Shown here piece after piece: positions 43,312 to 52,730 of a stretch of DNA of 64,000 nt. The position numbers and the translations under genes were made by a program. The notes beneath the pieces were generated by a model. That model worked only from the letters and a program-made list of their open reading frames with translations, ran no database searches and was not told the DNA's origin. Position 1 is the first letter of the stretch. Each line of letters opens with the position of its first letter. Source of the DNA: Actinophytocola sp963729115 (GTDB taxonomy: Bacteria; Actinomycetota; Actinomycetes; Mycobacteriales; Pseudonocardiaceae); the NCBI GenBank assembly GCA_963729115.1, contig CAVSMR010000006.1, positions 24,661 through 88,660 on the forward strand, given 5' to 3'.

Positions 43312-43932
43312 CTAGAGCTCGTAGGTGTCGTAGGTGACCTCGCCGGCCCGCTCGTACCGGCAGATCACCACACCCGACGACGTCGTGCGCGACTCGGCCA
43401 GCCGGAACGCCGCGGGCACCGTGCCCTCGCCGAACAGCCGCTTGCCGGTGCCCAGCACGACCGGGAAGATCATCAGCGAGAGCTCGTCGACCAGGTCGTG
43501 CGCGAGCAGCGTCTGGATGAGGTCGCCGCTGCCCATCACGTGGATCTCGCCGCCGGGCTGCTCCCGCAGCTTCGCCACCGCGCCCGGCACGTCGTCGCCG
43601 AGCAGGGTCGAGTTCTGCCACCGCACCGAGGTCAGCGTGCGCGACGCCACGTACTTCGGCAGCGAGTTGAGCGCCTGCGCCGCGTCGGCGTCCTCGTGGT
43701 CATCGGTGACGAGCGGCCAGAACGAGGCGAAGATCTCGTAGGTCTTGCGGCCGAGCAGCAGCCCCTCGATCCGCGCGAAGCCCTCGCCGATGTACGCGCC
43801 GCACTCCTCGTCGAAGAGCGGCTTCTGCCAGCCGCCGTGCGGGAAGTCGCCCTCGACGTCCTCCGTGGACCCACCGGGGGCCTGCAGCACGCCGTCGAGG
43901 GTCAGGAAGGTGTCCACCACGATCTTGCTCAT
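43312..43932 (-). CDS. Dihydrofolate-reductase-fold (RibD C-terminal family) protein
   Basis: 206 aa from ATG at 43932, preceded by GGTGAG. It has the pattern VVDTFLTLDGVLQAPGG, LLLGRKTYEIFASFWP, SKV-like SLPKYVASRTL, and GSGDLIQTLLAHDLVDELSLMIFPVVLGTGKRLF, typical of the standalone RibD-C/DHFR-like proteins common in actinobacteria. The substrate is unknown. It is convergent with the GST gene (7-bp gap) and lies downstream of panB on the same strand, with a terminator between them. Confidence 0.9.
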   Translation of the reverse strand: MSKIVVDTFLTLDGVLQAPGGSTEDVEGDFPHGGWQKPLFDEECGAYIGEGFARIEGLLLGRKTYEIFASFWPLVTDDHEDADAAQALNSLPKYVASRTLTSVRWQNSTLLGDDVPGAVAKLREQPGGEIHVMGSGDLIQTLLAHDLVDELSLMIFPVVLGTGKRLFGEGTVPAAFRLAESRTTSSGVVICRYERAGEVTYDTYEL

Positions 43933-44014
43933 CTCACCGTCTCCGTTCGGTCGGATCGTTTCCTGACCACGCGTCGGACGGCGCGAAAGCGGATCGACAA
44001 ACCGCAAGGGAGAA

Positions 44015-44044
44015 ATCGGCCGCCCCGCGAGCGGGGCGGCCGAT
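44015..44044 (-). terminator. panB terminator
   Basis: A perfect 14-bp stem (44015-44028 with 44031-44044), a two-base loop, about 25 bp beyond the panB stop. The GC-rich stem lacks a U-tract. Confidence 0.8.
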
Positions 44045-44068
44045 CGTGACCTGCCGCTGGCGCTCGCC

Positions 44069-44953
44069 TCAGTGGAAGACGTGCTCCGGTGCGGGGAACT
44101 GGCCGCCGCGGACCTCGGCGGCGAACTGCTCGACCGCGCCCGTCATCACGCCCGCGAGGTCGGCGTAGCGCTTGACGAACCGCGGCGCCCGGCCCCGGCG
44201 CAGGCCCATCATGTCCTGCCAGACCAGCACCTGCGCGTCGCAGTCCGGCCCGGCGCCGATGCCGATCGTGGGGATCCGCAGCTCGTGCGTGATCCGCTTC
44301 GCCACCTCGGCCGGCACCATCTCCATGACGACCGAGAACGCGCCGGCCTCCTGCAGCGCGCGCGCGTCCGCGACGAGGTCGTCGCCCGCGTCGCCGCGGC
44401 CCTGCACCCGGTAGCCGCCGAGGTTGTGCTCGCTCTGCGGCGTGAACCCGATGTGGCCCATGACCGGCACGCCGGCCGTCGTGATGGCCTTGACGTGCGG
44501 CGCGAACGCCCGCCCGCCCTCCAGCTTCACCGCGTGCGCGCGGCCCTCCTTCATCATCCGGACCGACGTCGCGAGCGCCTGCTCCGGCGAGAGCTGGTAG
44601 GAGCCGAACGGCAGGTCGGCGACCACGAGCGCGCGCTTGACCGAGCGGGTCACCGCGCGGACCAGGGGCACCATCTCGTCCACCGTGACCGGCAGCGAGG
44701 TGTCGTAGCCGTAGACGTTGTTCGACGCGGAGTCCCCGACCAGCAGCACCGGGATCCCGGCCTCGTCGAACAGCTCGGCGGTGTACATGTCGTACGCGGT
44801 GAGCATGGGCCACGGCTCGCCGCGCTCCTTGAGCTCGGCCAGGTGGTGGATGCGAACCCGCTTGGCGGGCTTGGGCGCCGCGCTCGGACCGGTCCCGTAC
44901 GGGGCGGCCACCTCGCCGGACTGGCCGGCGGCAGGCGTGTCTGGTGACGTCAT
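44069..44953 (-). CDS. panB: 3-methyl-2-oxobutanoate hydroxymethyltransferase
   Basis: 294 aa from ATG. The PanB signature is visible: VRIHHLAELKERGEPWPMLTAYDMYTAELFDEAGIPVLLVGDSASNNV, VADLPFGSYQLSPEQAL, KLEGG, and GHIGFTPQ. The enzyme adds a hydroxymethyl group to ketoisovalerate with methylenetetrahydrofolate, the first committed step of pantothenate synthesis. The start lies near a 14-bp palindrome (44977-44990) in the 5' leader. In mycobacteria panB (Rv2225) is close to the RNase H-phosphatase gene; here the T4SS-like cluster and other genes lie between. Confidence 0.95.
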   Translation of the reverse strand: MTSPDTPAAGQSGEVAAPYGTGPSAAPKPAKRVRIHHLAELKERGEPWPMLTAYDMYTAELFDEAGIPVLLVGDSASNNVYGYDTSLPVTVDEMVPLVRAVTRSVKRALVVADLPFGSYQLSPEQALATSVRMMKEGRAHAVKLEGGRAFAPHVKAITTAGVPVMGHIGFTPQSEHNLGGYRVQGRGDAGDDLVADARALQEAGAFSVVMEMVPAEVAKRITHELRIPTIGIGAGPDCDAQVLVWQDMMGLRRGRAPRFVKRYADLAGVMTGAVEQFAAEVRGGQFPAPEHVFH

Positions 44954-44976
44954 TGTCTACCGTCCTTCCCTCGAGG

Positions 44977-44990
44977 CCCGCGTACGCGGG
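44977..44990. promoter_or_regulatory. 14-bp palindrome in the panB leader
   Basis: CCCGCGTACGCGGG is fully symmetrical and lies 24 bp upstream of the panB ATG. It may be a small mRNA hairpin or an operator. Confidence 0.35.
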
Positions 44991-45173
44991 TCCCCGGGTA
45001 TTCGTGGATGGCTTACGAACCAAGCGTCGCACCAAGTCGCCGCACACACACCGCGCTGCGACGAGCTTCACACGGCCGCGCGATCCGAGCTCGATCGTGC
45101 ACGTGAGTTGACCGGGCGTGCATCGCGCGCGTGACCACGCAACAAACCCGGGTGCCCGGTCGTCAACGGGGGC

Positions 45174-45785
45174 ATGAGGCGACAGATGACGGCGCTGCTG
45201 GTGGCCACCGCCGGCCTGCTGACTGCCTGTGCGATGGGGCCCACCGTCGCCGTGCAGCCGAGCGGGCCGACCACGGTGACCGAGACCGTCACCTCGACCG
45301 TGCCGCCGTCCGCCGGCGAAGCGGCGGCCGACGCCGATCCGCTGCCGTGCGACGCCACGCACGTCGTCGCCGCGATCGCGCCGGGGGAGCGGTCGCGGTT
45401 CGTCTGGACCACCGAGATCGTCGTGACGAACGTGGGCGGCCCCGGCGCCTGCTGGCTCGACGGCGCGAGCGAGCTCGAGTTCTTCACCAGGGGCGACGGC
45501 CGGCCGCTGGGCATCCGGGAGGTGACCAGCGACGACGGCGCCGGCGAGCTGGCCGTGCTCGAGCTCGGCGGGCAGGCGTCGATGTCGGTCACCTACCCGA
45601 CCGCCAAGCCGGGGGCGCGCCCGGAATGCCTGGAAGGCGGCTCGTTCGCGCAGGTCACCATGCCGGGCGACAGCAAGACCATCGACGCGTGGCCGCCCTA
45701 CCCGATCCGGGGCCTGCCGCCGGTGTGCGGCGCGGTGTCGGTGACGTTCTGGCTGTCCGGCGGCGCGCCCGGGATCCCCAGCTAG
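45174..45785 (+). CDS. DUF4232 lipoprotein
   Basis: 203 aa from ATG. The signal peptide MRRQMTALLVATAGLLTAC ends in a lipobox (LTAC, C19). A Thr/Val-rich linker precedes the DUF4232 domain with CDATHVVAAI, VVTNVGGPGACWLDGAS, and ECLEGG and PPVCGAVSV cysteines, which suggest two disulfides. DUF4232 proteins are surface lipoproteins of actinobacteria with unknown function. A degraded second copy follows directly (45831-46364). Confidence 0.85.
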   Translation: MRRQMTALLVATAGLLTACAMGPTVAVQPSGPTTVTETVTSTVPPSAGEAAADADPLPCDATHVVAAIAPGERSRFVWTTEIVVTNVGGPGACWLDGASELEFFTRGDGRPLGIREVTSDDGAGELAVLELGGQASMSVTYPTAKPGARPECLEGGSFAQVTMPGDSKTIDAWPPYPIRGLPPVCGAVSVTFWLSGGAPGIPS

Positions 45786-45830
45786 CGGTTTTCGTCGCTG
45801 AGCAACCGGTTTGACCGTGCCGGCCAGCCG

Positions 45831-46364
45831 GTGATCGCCCTGCCTTGCCCTGCGGCCTCGACCGGGCCGACCGTAACCACCGAGACCGAGACCGAGGCCG
45901 CCGGCGCCGAGCCCGCCGGGGAGCCCGGGTCACGACGCAGAGCCGGCCGGCGGCGACCTCGTGAAGTGCACCGGGGACATCCTCGAGCCGGAGGTGGGCG
46001 CGGGCGAACTGCCGGCCGAGCAGGAGTCGGCGACTCCGACTGCCGCCTGGAGGGCACGAGCAACGTGGTGTTCTACGCCGAGACCGGCGCGCCGATCGAC
46101 CGCGGGCAGCGGGACGCGCACGACGGGCCGGACGGCGACCTCGTGATCATCGCGCCCGGCGAGCGGGCCGAGCTGGGGATCCACTACGGGTCCGCGCCCG
46201 CGGACACGGCTTCCGGGCACTGCCCGTCGCCGGCGTTCGCGCGGTTCGTCATCGAGGGCGACTCGCAGGAGCTCGAGGTCGCGCCGGCCGACGGCGCCGA
46301 CACGATGCCGCCGCTGTGCGGCGAGGAGATCCAGGTGAACCAGTGGGCCACCAGCATCTCCTGA
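45831..46364 (+). pseudogene. DUF4232 paralogue, degraded
   Basis: The sequence begins like the intact neighbour (STGPTVTTETETEA versus SGPTTVTETVTS) and ends like it (DTMPPLCGEEIQVNQW). The middle changes frame: VKCTGDILEPEVGAGELPAEQ is in another frame (about 45961-46023), and the original frame returns at DSDCRLEGTSNVVFYAE. The usual VTNVG strand is missing. No intact lipobox is present. It is best read as a tandem duplicate that has lost its signal peptide and part of its domain. Confidence 0.65.
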
Positions 46365-46367
46365 CGC

Positions 46368-48071
46368 TCACTTGCCCTCGCGCCACGCGTTGGTGATCGG
46401 CAGCCGGCGGTCCCGCCCGAACGCCTTGAAGGTGATCTTGGTGCCGGGCGGGTACTGCCGCCGCTTGTACTCCGCGGCGTCGACCATCCGCAGCACGCGG
46501 TCGATCAGCTCGGGCGCGAACCCCGCGGCGAGCAGGTCCGCGTAGCCGCGGTCGCCCTCGACGTAGTCGTCCAGGACGCGGTCGAGGAGCGGGTAGTCCG
46601 GCAGCGAGTCGGTGTCGACCTGGCCGGGCCGCAGCTCCGCGGACGGCTCCTTGCTGATCGAGTTCTCCGGGATCGGCGCGTCCGCCTGCTCGTTGCGCCA
46701 CCGCGCGAGCTCCCACACCAGCGTCTTCGGCACGTCCTTGATCGGGGCGAACCCGCCGACCGCGTCGCCGTAGATCGTGGAGTAGCCGACGGCGAGCTCG
46801 GACTTGTTGCCGGGCGCGAGCACGAGGTGGCCGTGCTGGTTGGACAGGCCCATGAGGGTCACGCCGCGGCAGCGTGCCTGCACGTTCTCCTCGGCGAGGC
46901 CGGTCAGCCCGAGCTGCGTGGTGAACGTGGCGACCATGTCGGCGATCGGCTGCACCTGGTAGTGCAGACCGGTCCGCACGGCGAGGTCGTGCGCGTCGGA
47001 GCGGGAGTGGTCGGAGGAGTAGACCGACGGCATCGAGACGCCGTGCACGTTGTCCGCGCCCAGGGCGTCGACCGCGAGCGCGGCGCAGACCGCGGAGTCG
47101 ATCCCGCCGGACAGGCCGAGCACCACGGAACGGAAACCGTTCTTGCGCACGTAGTCGCGCAGGCCGACGACGAGCGCGGACCACACCTCGGCGAGCTCGG
47201 GCAGGGGATCGGCGGGCCGCGGGACGTCGAGCGGGTCGTAGGCCGGCAGCGGATCGTCGTGCAGCGTCGTGCGGGTGACGGTGAACTCGCCGACCTGGCC
47301 GGCCGTGCGGCTCGCGCCGCCGGGCAGGTCCAGGTCGAGGACCGTGAGGTGCTCGACGAACTGCGGCGCGCGGGTGAGCAGCGACCCGTCCGCGGCGACG
47401 GCCATCGAGTCGCCGTCGAAGACGAGGTCGTCCTGGCCGCCGACGAGGTTGACGTAGACCAGCGGGGCGTTCGCCTCGGCCGCGCGGCGGGCCACGAGCG
47501 GGAGGCGGACGTCGTCCTTGTCGCGCTCGTAGGGCGAGGCGTTGGGGGCGAGGACGAGGTCGACGCCGGCCGCGCCGAGGGCGGCGATGGGGCCGCCTTC
47601 CTGCCAGATGTCCTCGCAGATGACGAGGCCGACCTCGAGGCCGTGGATGCGCAGGATGTCGAGCGTCTGGCCGGGCTTGAAGTAGCGGCGCTCGTCGAAG
47701 ACGCCGTAGTTGGGCAGGTGGTGCTTGAACTGCGTGGCGGCGACCTTGCCGCGGTGCAGCACGGCCACCGCGTCGCGCGGCCCGACCTCGTCGCGGTCGA
47801 GGTAGCTCACCACGGCGGCGATCTCCCCGCACCCGGCCTCGTCCAGCTGGACGGCGAGGGTCCGCAGCGCCTGCTTGGAGCCCTGCGCGAAGGACTCCCG
47901 CAGGGCCAGGTCCTCGACGGGGTAGCCGGTGAGCACCATCTCCGGGAAGACGACCGCGTGCGCACCCGCGTCGTGCGCGCGCCGCGTCCACGCCCCGATC
48001 AGCGCCGCGTTCCCGTCCAGGTCCCCGACAGTGGCGTTGACCTGTGCCATCGCGATCCGAAGCTGAGCCAT
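46368..48071 (-). CDS. nadE: Glutamine-dependent NAD+ synthetase
   Basis: 567 aa from ATG at 48071. The N-terminal nitrilase-like amidase has the E-K-C triad: VFPEMVLTGYP, FKHHLPNYGVF and GLVICEDIWQEGG. The C-terminal NAD synthetase domain has LGLSGGIDSAVCA (PP-loop) and the GNKSELAVGYSTIYGDAVGG motif. The length fits the shorter bacterial form rather than the 679-aa mycobacterial type. The enzyme converts deamido-NAD to NAD using glutamine. The upstream region is filled with the ~21-bp repeat. Confidence 0.95.
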   Translation of the reverse strand: MAQLRIAMAQVNATVGDLDGNAALIGAWTRRAHDAGAHAVVFPEMVLTGYPVEDLALRESFAQGSKQALRTLAVQLDEAGCGEIAAVVSYLDRDEVGPRDAVAVLHRGKVAATQFKHHLPNYGVFDERRYFKPGQTLDILRIHGLEVGLVICEDIWQEGGPIAALGAAGVDLVLAPNASPYERDKDDVRLPLVARRAAEANAPLVYVNLVGGQDDLVFDGDSMAVAADGSLLTRAPQFVEHLTVLDLDLPGGASRTAGQVGEFTVTRTTLHDDPLPAYDPLDVPRPADPLPELAEVWSALVVGLRDYVRKNGFRSVVLGLSGGIDSAVCAALAVDALGADNVHGVSMPSVYSSDHSRSDAHDLAVRTGLHYQVQPIADMVATFTTQLGLTGLAEENVQARCRGVTLMGLSNQHGHLVLAPGNKSELAVGYSTIYGDAVGGFAPIKDVPKTLVWELARWRNEQADAPIPENSISKEPSAELRPGQVDTDSLPDYPLLDRVLDDYVEGDRGYADLLAAGFAPELIDRVLRMVDAAEYKRRQYPPGTKITFKAFGRDRRLPITNAWREGK

Positions 48072-48107
48072 ACCGCCATCCTCGCACAGTTTTCGCCCCC
48101 CAAGCGA

Positions 48108-48437
48108 AAAGCACCCCCAACCCGCGAGCCCAACACCAGGCCCCCGCGAGTCCAACACCCAGAACCCGCGAGTCCCCCGTTCTCGACCGCGTGTCCCCCG
48201 CTCCGGTCCTCGAGTACCCCGTTCGCGACCGGTGAGTCTCCGAGGCGCGAGTGCCGGAGTCCGGAGCGTTGGACTCGCGGCTCCGGAGCGTTGGACTCGC
48301 GGGTCGGGAGCGTTGGACTCGCGGGTTCCGGAACGGGGGACTCGGGTGCCTGAACGGGGGACTCGCGGGGTTGGAGCGGGGGACTCGCGGGGTTGGAACG
48401 GGGGACACGCGGGGTTGGAGCGGGGGACTCGCGGGGG
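48108..48437. repeat. Array 3 of the ~21-bp repeat, with units on both strands
   Basis: About 330 bp between the nadE start and the secA2 stop. The left part holds about five reverse units (CGCGAGTCC type), then a mixed stretch, and the right part about eight forward units: three GCGTTGGACTCGCGG and five ACGGGGGACTCGCGG or variants. The last forward unit touches the secA2 stop (TTA at 48438). Opposite orientations could pair to a long stem in RNA or single-stranded DNA. The nadE promoter must lie in or beside the array. Confidence 0.85.
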
Positions 48438-50777
48438 TTAGCGGCGGGTGCCGCCGCGGACGTTCTTGATCATGGCGCGTACTCGTTGCAGGGCCTGCTC
48501 CGCGTCGGTGTCGAAGGGGTTGTCGTGGACCATGTACGTCCACGTCGCCGACGGGCGGCGCAGGCCCTCCGCATCCAGGTTCGCACCCTGCTCGGTGATC
48601 TCCACCGTCTTCAGCGTGTTCGCGGCCCGCGTCACGATCTCGTCGGAGATCTTGCGGAACTCGGGGATCGCGGTGCGGTGGAACTCGTCGATCGGGGTCT
48701 CCTTCGCGAGCGCGCGCAGGTGGATCGACTCGCGCACGTCCGCGAGGAACGCCAGGTGCTCGGTCCACCGCTCGTCGAGGTGGAAGAGCAGGATCTGCCG
48801 GGCCGCCCGCTCGAGCACCTCGTCGTCGAGCGACTCCTTGAGCGACTCCCACCGCTCCGACGCCACCGCCGCCAGCTCCGTCGCCGCCAGATCGGTCCGC
48901 AGCACCTCGTCGCGGTACTCCAGCAGCACCTTCCGCTGGTGCTCGATCAGTCGCGTGTACCGCCACGTGTTGCGGTGGATCTCCAGCTGCACACCCTCGG
49001 CGACCTTCTGCGCGTGGTCCACGAACCGCTGCGTCGTCGGGTCGTCGAGCTGCCCGTCGTCGTCCGGCTTGTCGCCCGCGGTGGCGTCCGGCGCGTACTG
49101 CACGACCTGGTCGTCGGCGAGCGAGGCGAACATGACCGACCCGCCCGGGTCGCCCTGCCGTCCCGACCGCCCGCGCAGCTGGTCGTCCAGCCGCGACGAC
49201 TGGTACCGCCCGGTCCCGATCACCAGCAGCCCGCCCAGCTCGGCGACCTTGTCGTGGTCCTCCGGCGTGTCCGTGCCGCCCAGGCGGATGTCGGTGCCGC
49301 GCCCGGCCATCTGCGTGGACACCGTGGCCGCGCCGAACGCGCCGGCCTCGGCGACGATCGCCGCCTCCTGCGCGTCGTTCTTCGCGTTCAGCACCACGCA
49401 CTGCACGTCGGCCTCGGCGAGCATCTTCGCGAGCCGCTCGGACTCGGCCACGTCGCCGGTGCCGATGAGGATCGGGCGGCCGGACGCGTGCGTCGACGCG
49501 ACCTCGGCGATGATCGCCTTCTCCTTGTTCTCGACCGTGTCGTAGATCCGGTCGGCCTCGTCCTCGCGCACGCACGGCTTGTTCGGCGGGATCACCGCGA
49601 CCCGCAGCTGGTAGAACTCCCGCAGCTGCTCGCTGACCGCCGACGCCGTGCCGGTCATCCCGCACACCGTCTGGTACTGGCTGATCAGGCCCTGCACGCT
49701 GATCGAGTCGAGCACCTCGCCGCTCTCCGTCGGCCGCAGCCGCTCCTTGGCCTCGACCGCGGCCTGCAGCCCGTCGGGCCAGCGCTGCCGCAGCGCGATC
49801 CGGCCGCGCGAGGAGTTGATCAGGTGGACCTTGCCGTCGCGGACGATGTAGTCGACGTCGCGCTCGAGCAGCGCGTGCGCGTGCAGCGCGGCGTTGACCG
49901 CGGCGAGCCGGTCGCTGTGCTCGCCGGAGTACAGGTCGACCCCGCCGAGCGACTTCTCGACGATCTTCGCGCCGCGCGCGGTGAGCCAGGCGTTGCGGCC
50001 GTCCTCGTCGCGCTCGTAGTGCGCGCCGGGCCGCAGCGTGCGGACGATCTTGGCGACCTCCGGGTCGGTGACCGCGTCGTCGGACGACCCGGCGAGCACC
50101 AGCGGCACCTTCGCCTCGTCGATGAGCACCGAGTCCGCCTCGTCGACGAGCACCACGTCCGGCTCGCGGCCGACCATCTCCGCGACGTCGGTGGCCAGCC
50201 GGTCCCGCAGCACGTCGAAGCCGACCTCGCTGACCGAGCCGTACGTGACGTCCTTCGCGTACGCCGCGCGCCGCTGTTCGGCCGTGGACGTCTGGTCGAC
50301 CCAGCCGACCGATACGCCGAGCAGCTCGTAGACCGGGCCCATCCACTCCGCGTCGCGGCGGGCCAGGTAGTCGTTGACCGACATCACGTGCACCGGCCGG
50401 CCCTGCAGGGCGTACCCGGCCGCGGCCAGCGCGCCCGCGAGCGTCTTGCCCTCACCGGTGGCCATCTGCACCACGTGCCCGTCGAGCAGCTCCATCGCGC
50501 CGAGCAGCTGCACGTCGTAGGGCCGCTCGTCCAGCGCCCGCCGCGCGGCCTCCCGGCCGAGCGCACACAGCTCGGCCAGCTCCTTCTCACCGAAGGAGTC
50601 CACTTCGCGCAGCTTCGCCGCCGCCTCGATGAGCTCGGCGTCGGTCAGCTTCCCGACCTTCTCCTCGCGCCAGTCGACGGATTTCAGCAGCTCCTTGTAG
50701 TGGGAGATGTCGACGGTGGCCGGACGATCCAGGAACCGGCTGAACCGGCCCTTGATCCGTCGCATGAACGCCGCCAC
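48438..50777 (-). CDS. secA2: Accessory Sec-translocase ATPase SecA2
   Basis: 779 aa from GTG at 50777, ten bases after AGGAGG. ATG at 50801 or 50765 are alternatives. Motor motifs are complete: VQMATGEGKT (Walker A), NDYLARRDAEWMGP, LVDEADSVLIDEA, VCGMTGTA, STQMAGRGTDIRLGG and QLRGRSGRQGDPG. The protein is shorter than SecA1 and lacks its C-terminal zinc-binding tail, as in mycobacterial SecA2 (Rv1821). SecA2 exports a restricted set of proteins in mycobacteria; its clients here are unknown. The downstream end meets repeat array 3. Confidence 0.92.
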   Translation of the reverse strand: MAAFMRRIKGRFSRFLDRPATVDISHYKELLKSVDWREEKVGKLTDAELIEAAAKLREVDSFGEKELAELCALGREAARRALDERPYDVQLLGAMELLDGHVVQMATGEGKTLAGALAAAGYALQGRPVHVMSVNDYLARRDAEWMGPVYELLGVSVGWVDQTSTAEQRRAAYAKDVTYGSVSEVGFDVLRDRLATDVAEMVGREPDVVLVDEADSVLIDEAKVPLVLAGSSDDAVTDPEVAKIVRTLRPGAHYERDEDGRNAWLTARGAKIVEKSLGGVDLYSGEHSDRLAAVNAALHAHALLERDVDYIVRDGKVHLINSSRGRIALRQRWPDGLQAAVEAKERLRPTESGEVLDSISVQGLISQYQTVCGMTGTASAVSEQLREFYQLRVAVIPPNKPCVREDEADRIYDTVENKEKAIIAEVASTHASGRPILIGTGDVAESERLAKMLAEADVQCVVLNAKNDAQEAAIVAEAGAFGAATVSTQMAGRGTDIRLGGTDTPEDHDKVAELGGLLVIGTGRYQSSRLDDQLRGRSGRQGDPGGSVMFASLADDQVVQYAPDATAGDKPDDDGQLDDPTTQRFVDHAQKVAEGVQLEIHRNTWRYTRLIEHQRKVLLEYRDEVLRTDLAATELAAVASERWESLKESLDDEVLERAARQILLFHLDERWTEHLAFLADVRESIHLRALAKETPIDEFHRTAIPEFRKISDEIVTRAANTLKTVEITEQGANLDAEGLRRPSATWTYMVHDNPFDTDAEQALQRVRAMIKNVRGGTRR

Positions 50778-50896
50778 CCGACGCTCACCTCCTCGCTCCA
50801 TGTTTTCGTTTCGCTCTGCACGGTAACGATGAAACCGGTCCGATTGGTTCCAACCGACCCAACAGCCTATTCACACCCCGATGGGAGGATCGGCCG

Positions 50897-52483
50897 GTGA
50901 CCACCAATCGCCCGTTAGCGGCCGCCCTCATGCTCGTCGTCCTGGCGGCCGGCTGCACGGCGACCGTCGACGGTGCGTCCGGCCCGAGGCTGCCGTTCGA
51001 GGAGACCAAGGGCCCCTCCGGCGCGGTGCCCAAGGGGCTGGACGAGTTCTACGGCCAGAAGCTGACCTGGGAAGACTGCAAGGACTACGCGACCGGCGAG
51101 TACGACGCGGAGCCGCTGTCCGACAAGGCCGTCCAGTGCACGCACCTCACGGTCCCGCTCGACTACGCCGACCCGTCCGGCGACACGATCCGCATCGGCG
51201 TGCTGCGCAAGCCGGCCACCTCGACGTCGGACCGCATCGGATCGTTGCTGGTCAACCCCGGCGGCCCCGGCGTCGCCGGCCTGTCGACCGCGGTGAGCGT
51301 GGCCAAGGCCAACGACGACCTGGCCGCCCGGTTCGACTTCATCGGCTTCGACCCCCGCGGCGTGGGCTCGAGCGAGCCGACGATCGAGTGCCTGACCGAC
51401 GAGGAGACCGACGCGGAGCGGGCCGACGACAGCGAGCTGGACACCTCGCCGGCGGGGACCGCGAAAAACGAGCGGCAGGCCAAGGACTACGCGTCGAAGT
51501 GCGCCGAGCGGACCGAGCACGGCAAGGAGATGCTCGAGAACATCGGCACGCGCGACGTCGTCAAGGACATGGACGTGCTGCGCTCCGCGCTCGGCGACGA
51601 CAAGCTGACCTACGTCGGGTACTCGTACGGGACCCGGATCGGCAGCGCGTACGCGGAGGCGTTCCCGCGCAACGTGCGCGCGCTCGTGCTCGACGGAGCC
51701 GTCGACCCGACGCAGGACCAGATCGACTCGACCGTCGCGCAGGGAGCCGGTTTCCAGAAGGCGTTCGGCGACTTCCTGGCCTGGTGCGCGAAGCGCGACG
51801 ACTGCGCGCTGGGCAAGGACGAGAACGCGGCGCAGGACAACTTCGAGGACCTGATCCGCCCGCTCGAGGAGCGCCCGGTCGACGTGGACGGCCGCCCGCT
51901 GACCTACGACGACGCGACCACCGGTGTCATCCAGGCGCTGTATTCCCAGCAGCTGTGGGAGAACCTGAACACGGGGCTGAACGAGCTGCGCCAGCAGCAG
52001 GGCCGGACGCTGATGTTCCTCGCGGACCTGTACCTGGAGCGCGGGCAGGACGGCAAGTACACGACCACCCAGGACGCCTTCACCGCGATCCACTGCGTCG
52101 ACGACCCGCGCATCACGGACCCGAACCAGATCAAGGACCTGAACACGAGGTACAAGGAGGCGGCCCCGTTCCTCGACGACGGCAACCCGCCCAGCACGGC
52201 CCGCGACGCGTGCGCGTTCTGGCCGGTGCCGGAGACGAGCAAGCCCCACGAGCCGAACGTCAACGGCCTGCCCCCGGTCCTGGTCATCTCGACGACCAAC
52301 GACCCGGCCACCCCGTACGAGGCGGGCGTGAACCTGGCGAAGTCGCTGAAGGGCGGGCTGCTGACCTACGAGGCCACCCAGCACACGGTGTTCCTGCAGG
52401 GCAACAGCTGCGTGGACAGCGCGGGCGCCACCTACCTGATCGACCTGAAACTCCCGAAGGACGGCACCCGCTGCACCCCGTGA
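50897..52483 (+). CDS. Exported alpha/beta hydrolase lipoprotein of the TAP/CaeA type
   Basis: 528 aa from GTG. The signal peptide ends in a lipobox, LAAGC. The core shows the oxyanion region LVNPGGPGVAG, FDPRGVGSSEP and the nucleophile elbow GYSYGTRIG, with acid and histidine in TTNDPATPYEAG and EATQHTVFLQG. The C-terminal region is the TAP-like domain. The homologue in mycobacteria (Rv2224c, CaeA/Hip1) is a cell-envelope serine hydrolase close to panB and glnA2, as here. The gene is divergent from secA2. Substrate specificity cannot be inferred. Confidence 0.9.
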   Translation: MTTNRPLAAALMLVVLAAGCTATVDGASGPRLPFEETKGPSGAVPKGLDEFYGQKLTWEDCKDYATGEYDAEPLSDKAVQCTHLTVPLDYADPSGDTIRIGVLRKPATSTSDRIGSLLVNPGGPGVAGLSTAVSVAKANDDLAARFDFIGFDPRGVGSSEPTIECLTDEETDAERADDSELDTSPAGTAKNERQAKDYASKCAERTEHGKEMLENIGTRDVVKDMDVLRSALGDDKLTYVGYSYGTRIGSAYAEAFPRNVRALVLDGAVDPTQDQIDSTVAQGAGFQKAFGDFLAWCAKRDDCALGKDENAAQDNFEDLIRPLEERPVDVDGRPLTYDDATTGVIQALYSQQLWENLNTGLNELRQQQGRTLMFLADLYLERGQDGKYTTTQDAFTAIHCVDDPRITDPNQIKDLNTRYKEAAPFLDDGNPPSTARDACAFWPVPETSKPHEPNVNGLPPVLVISTTNDPATPYEAGVNLAKSLKGGLLTYEATQHTVFLQGNSCVDSAGATYLIDLKLPKDGTRCTP

Positions 52484-52603
52484 CCGACCCGGTGCACTGA
52501 CCCACACCGACAGAGACGCGCCCCGAGCCCGGTCCCCGAACCCTGCCGAAAGGGGGAAACCTCCCGCGCGCACACACGCGCGTGCAGAACGCCAGAAACG
52601 CAA

Positions 52604-52624
52604 GCCCCCACCCTCTCCGGGGGC
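52604..52624. terminator. Weak terminator-like hairpin
   Basis: A 6-bp stem GCCCCC/GGGGGC with a 9-nt loop lies in the convergent region between the hydrolase and the P55-type transporter. No T-run follows. Confidence 0.4.
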
Positions 52625-52730
52625 ACCCCTTCTGACGCCAGACTATCGGTTCGCACCGACGAAAAGCGGTTCCGCGCGCTCGCCTGTGGACAGCTCGCGC
52701 CACTGTGGACAACCGGGAGACGGGACAGAC

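Noticed and set aside
46249..50346. A very long minus-strand open frame over nadE, array 3 and secA2
   Set aside because: It reads through repeat array 3 and out of phase with the conserved nadE and secA2 motifs. High-GC DNA has few stops.
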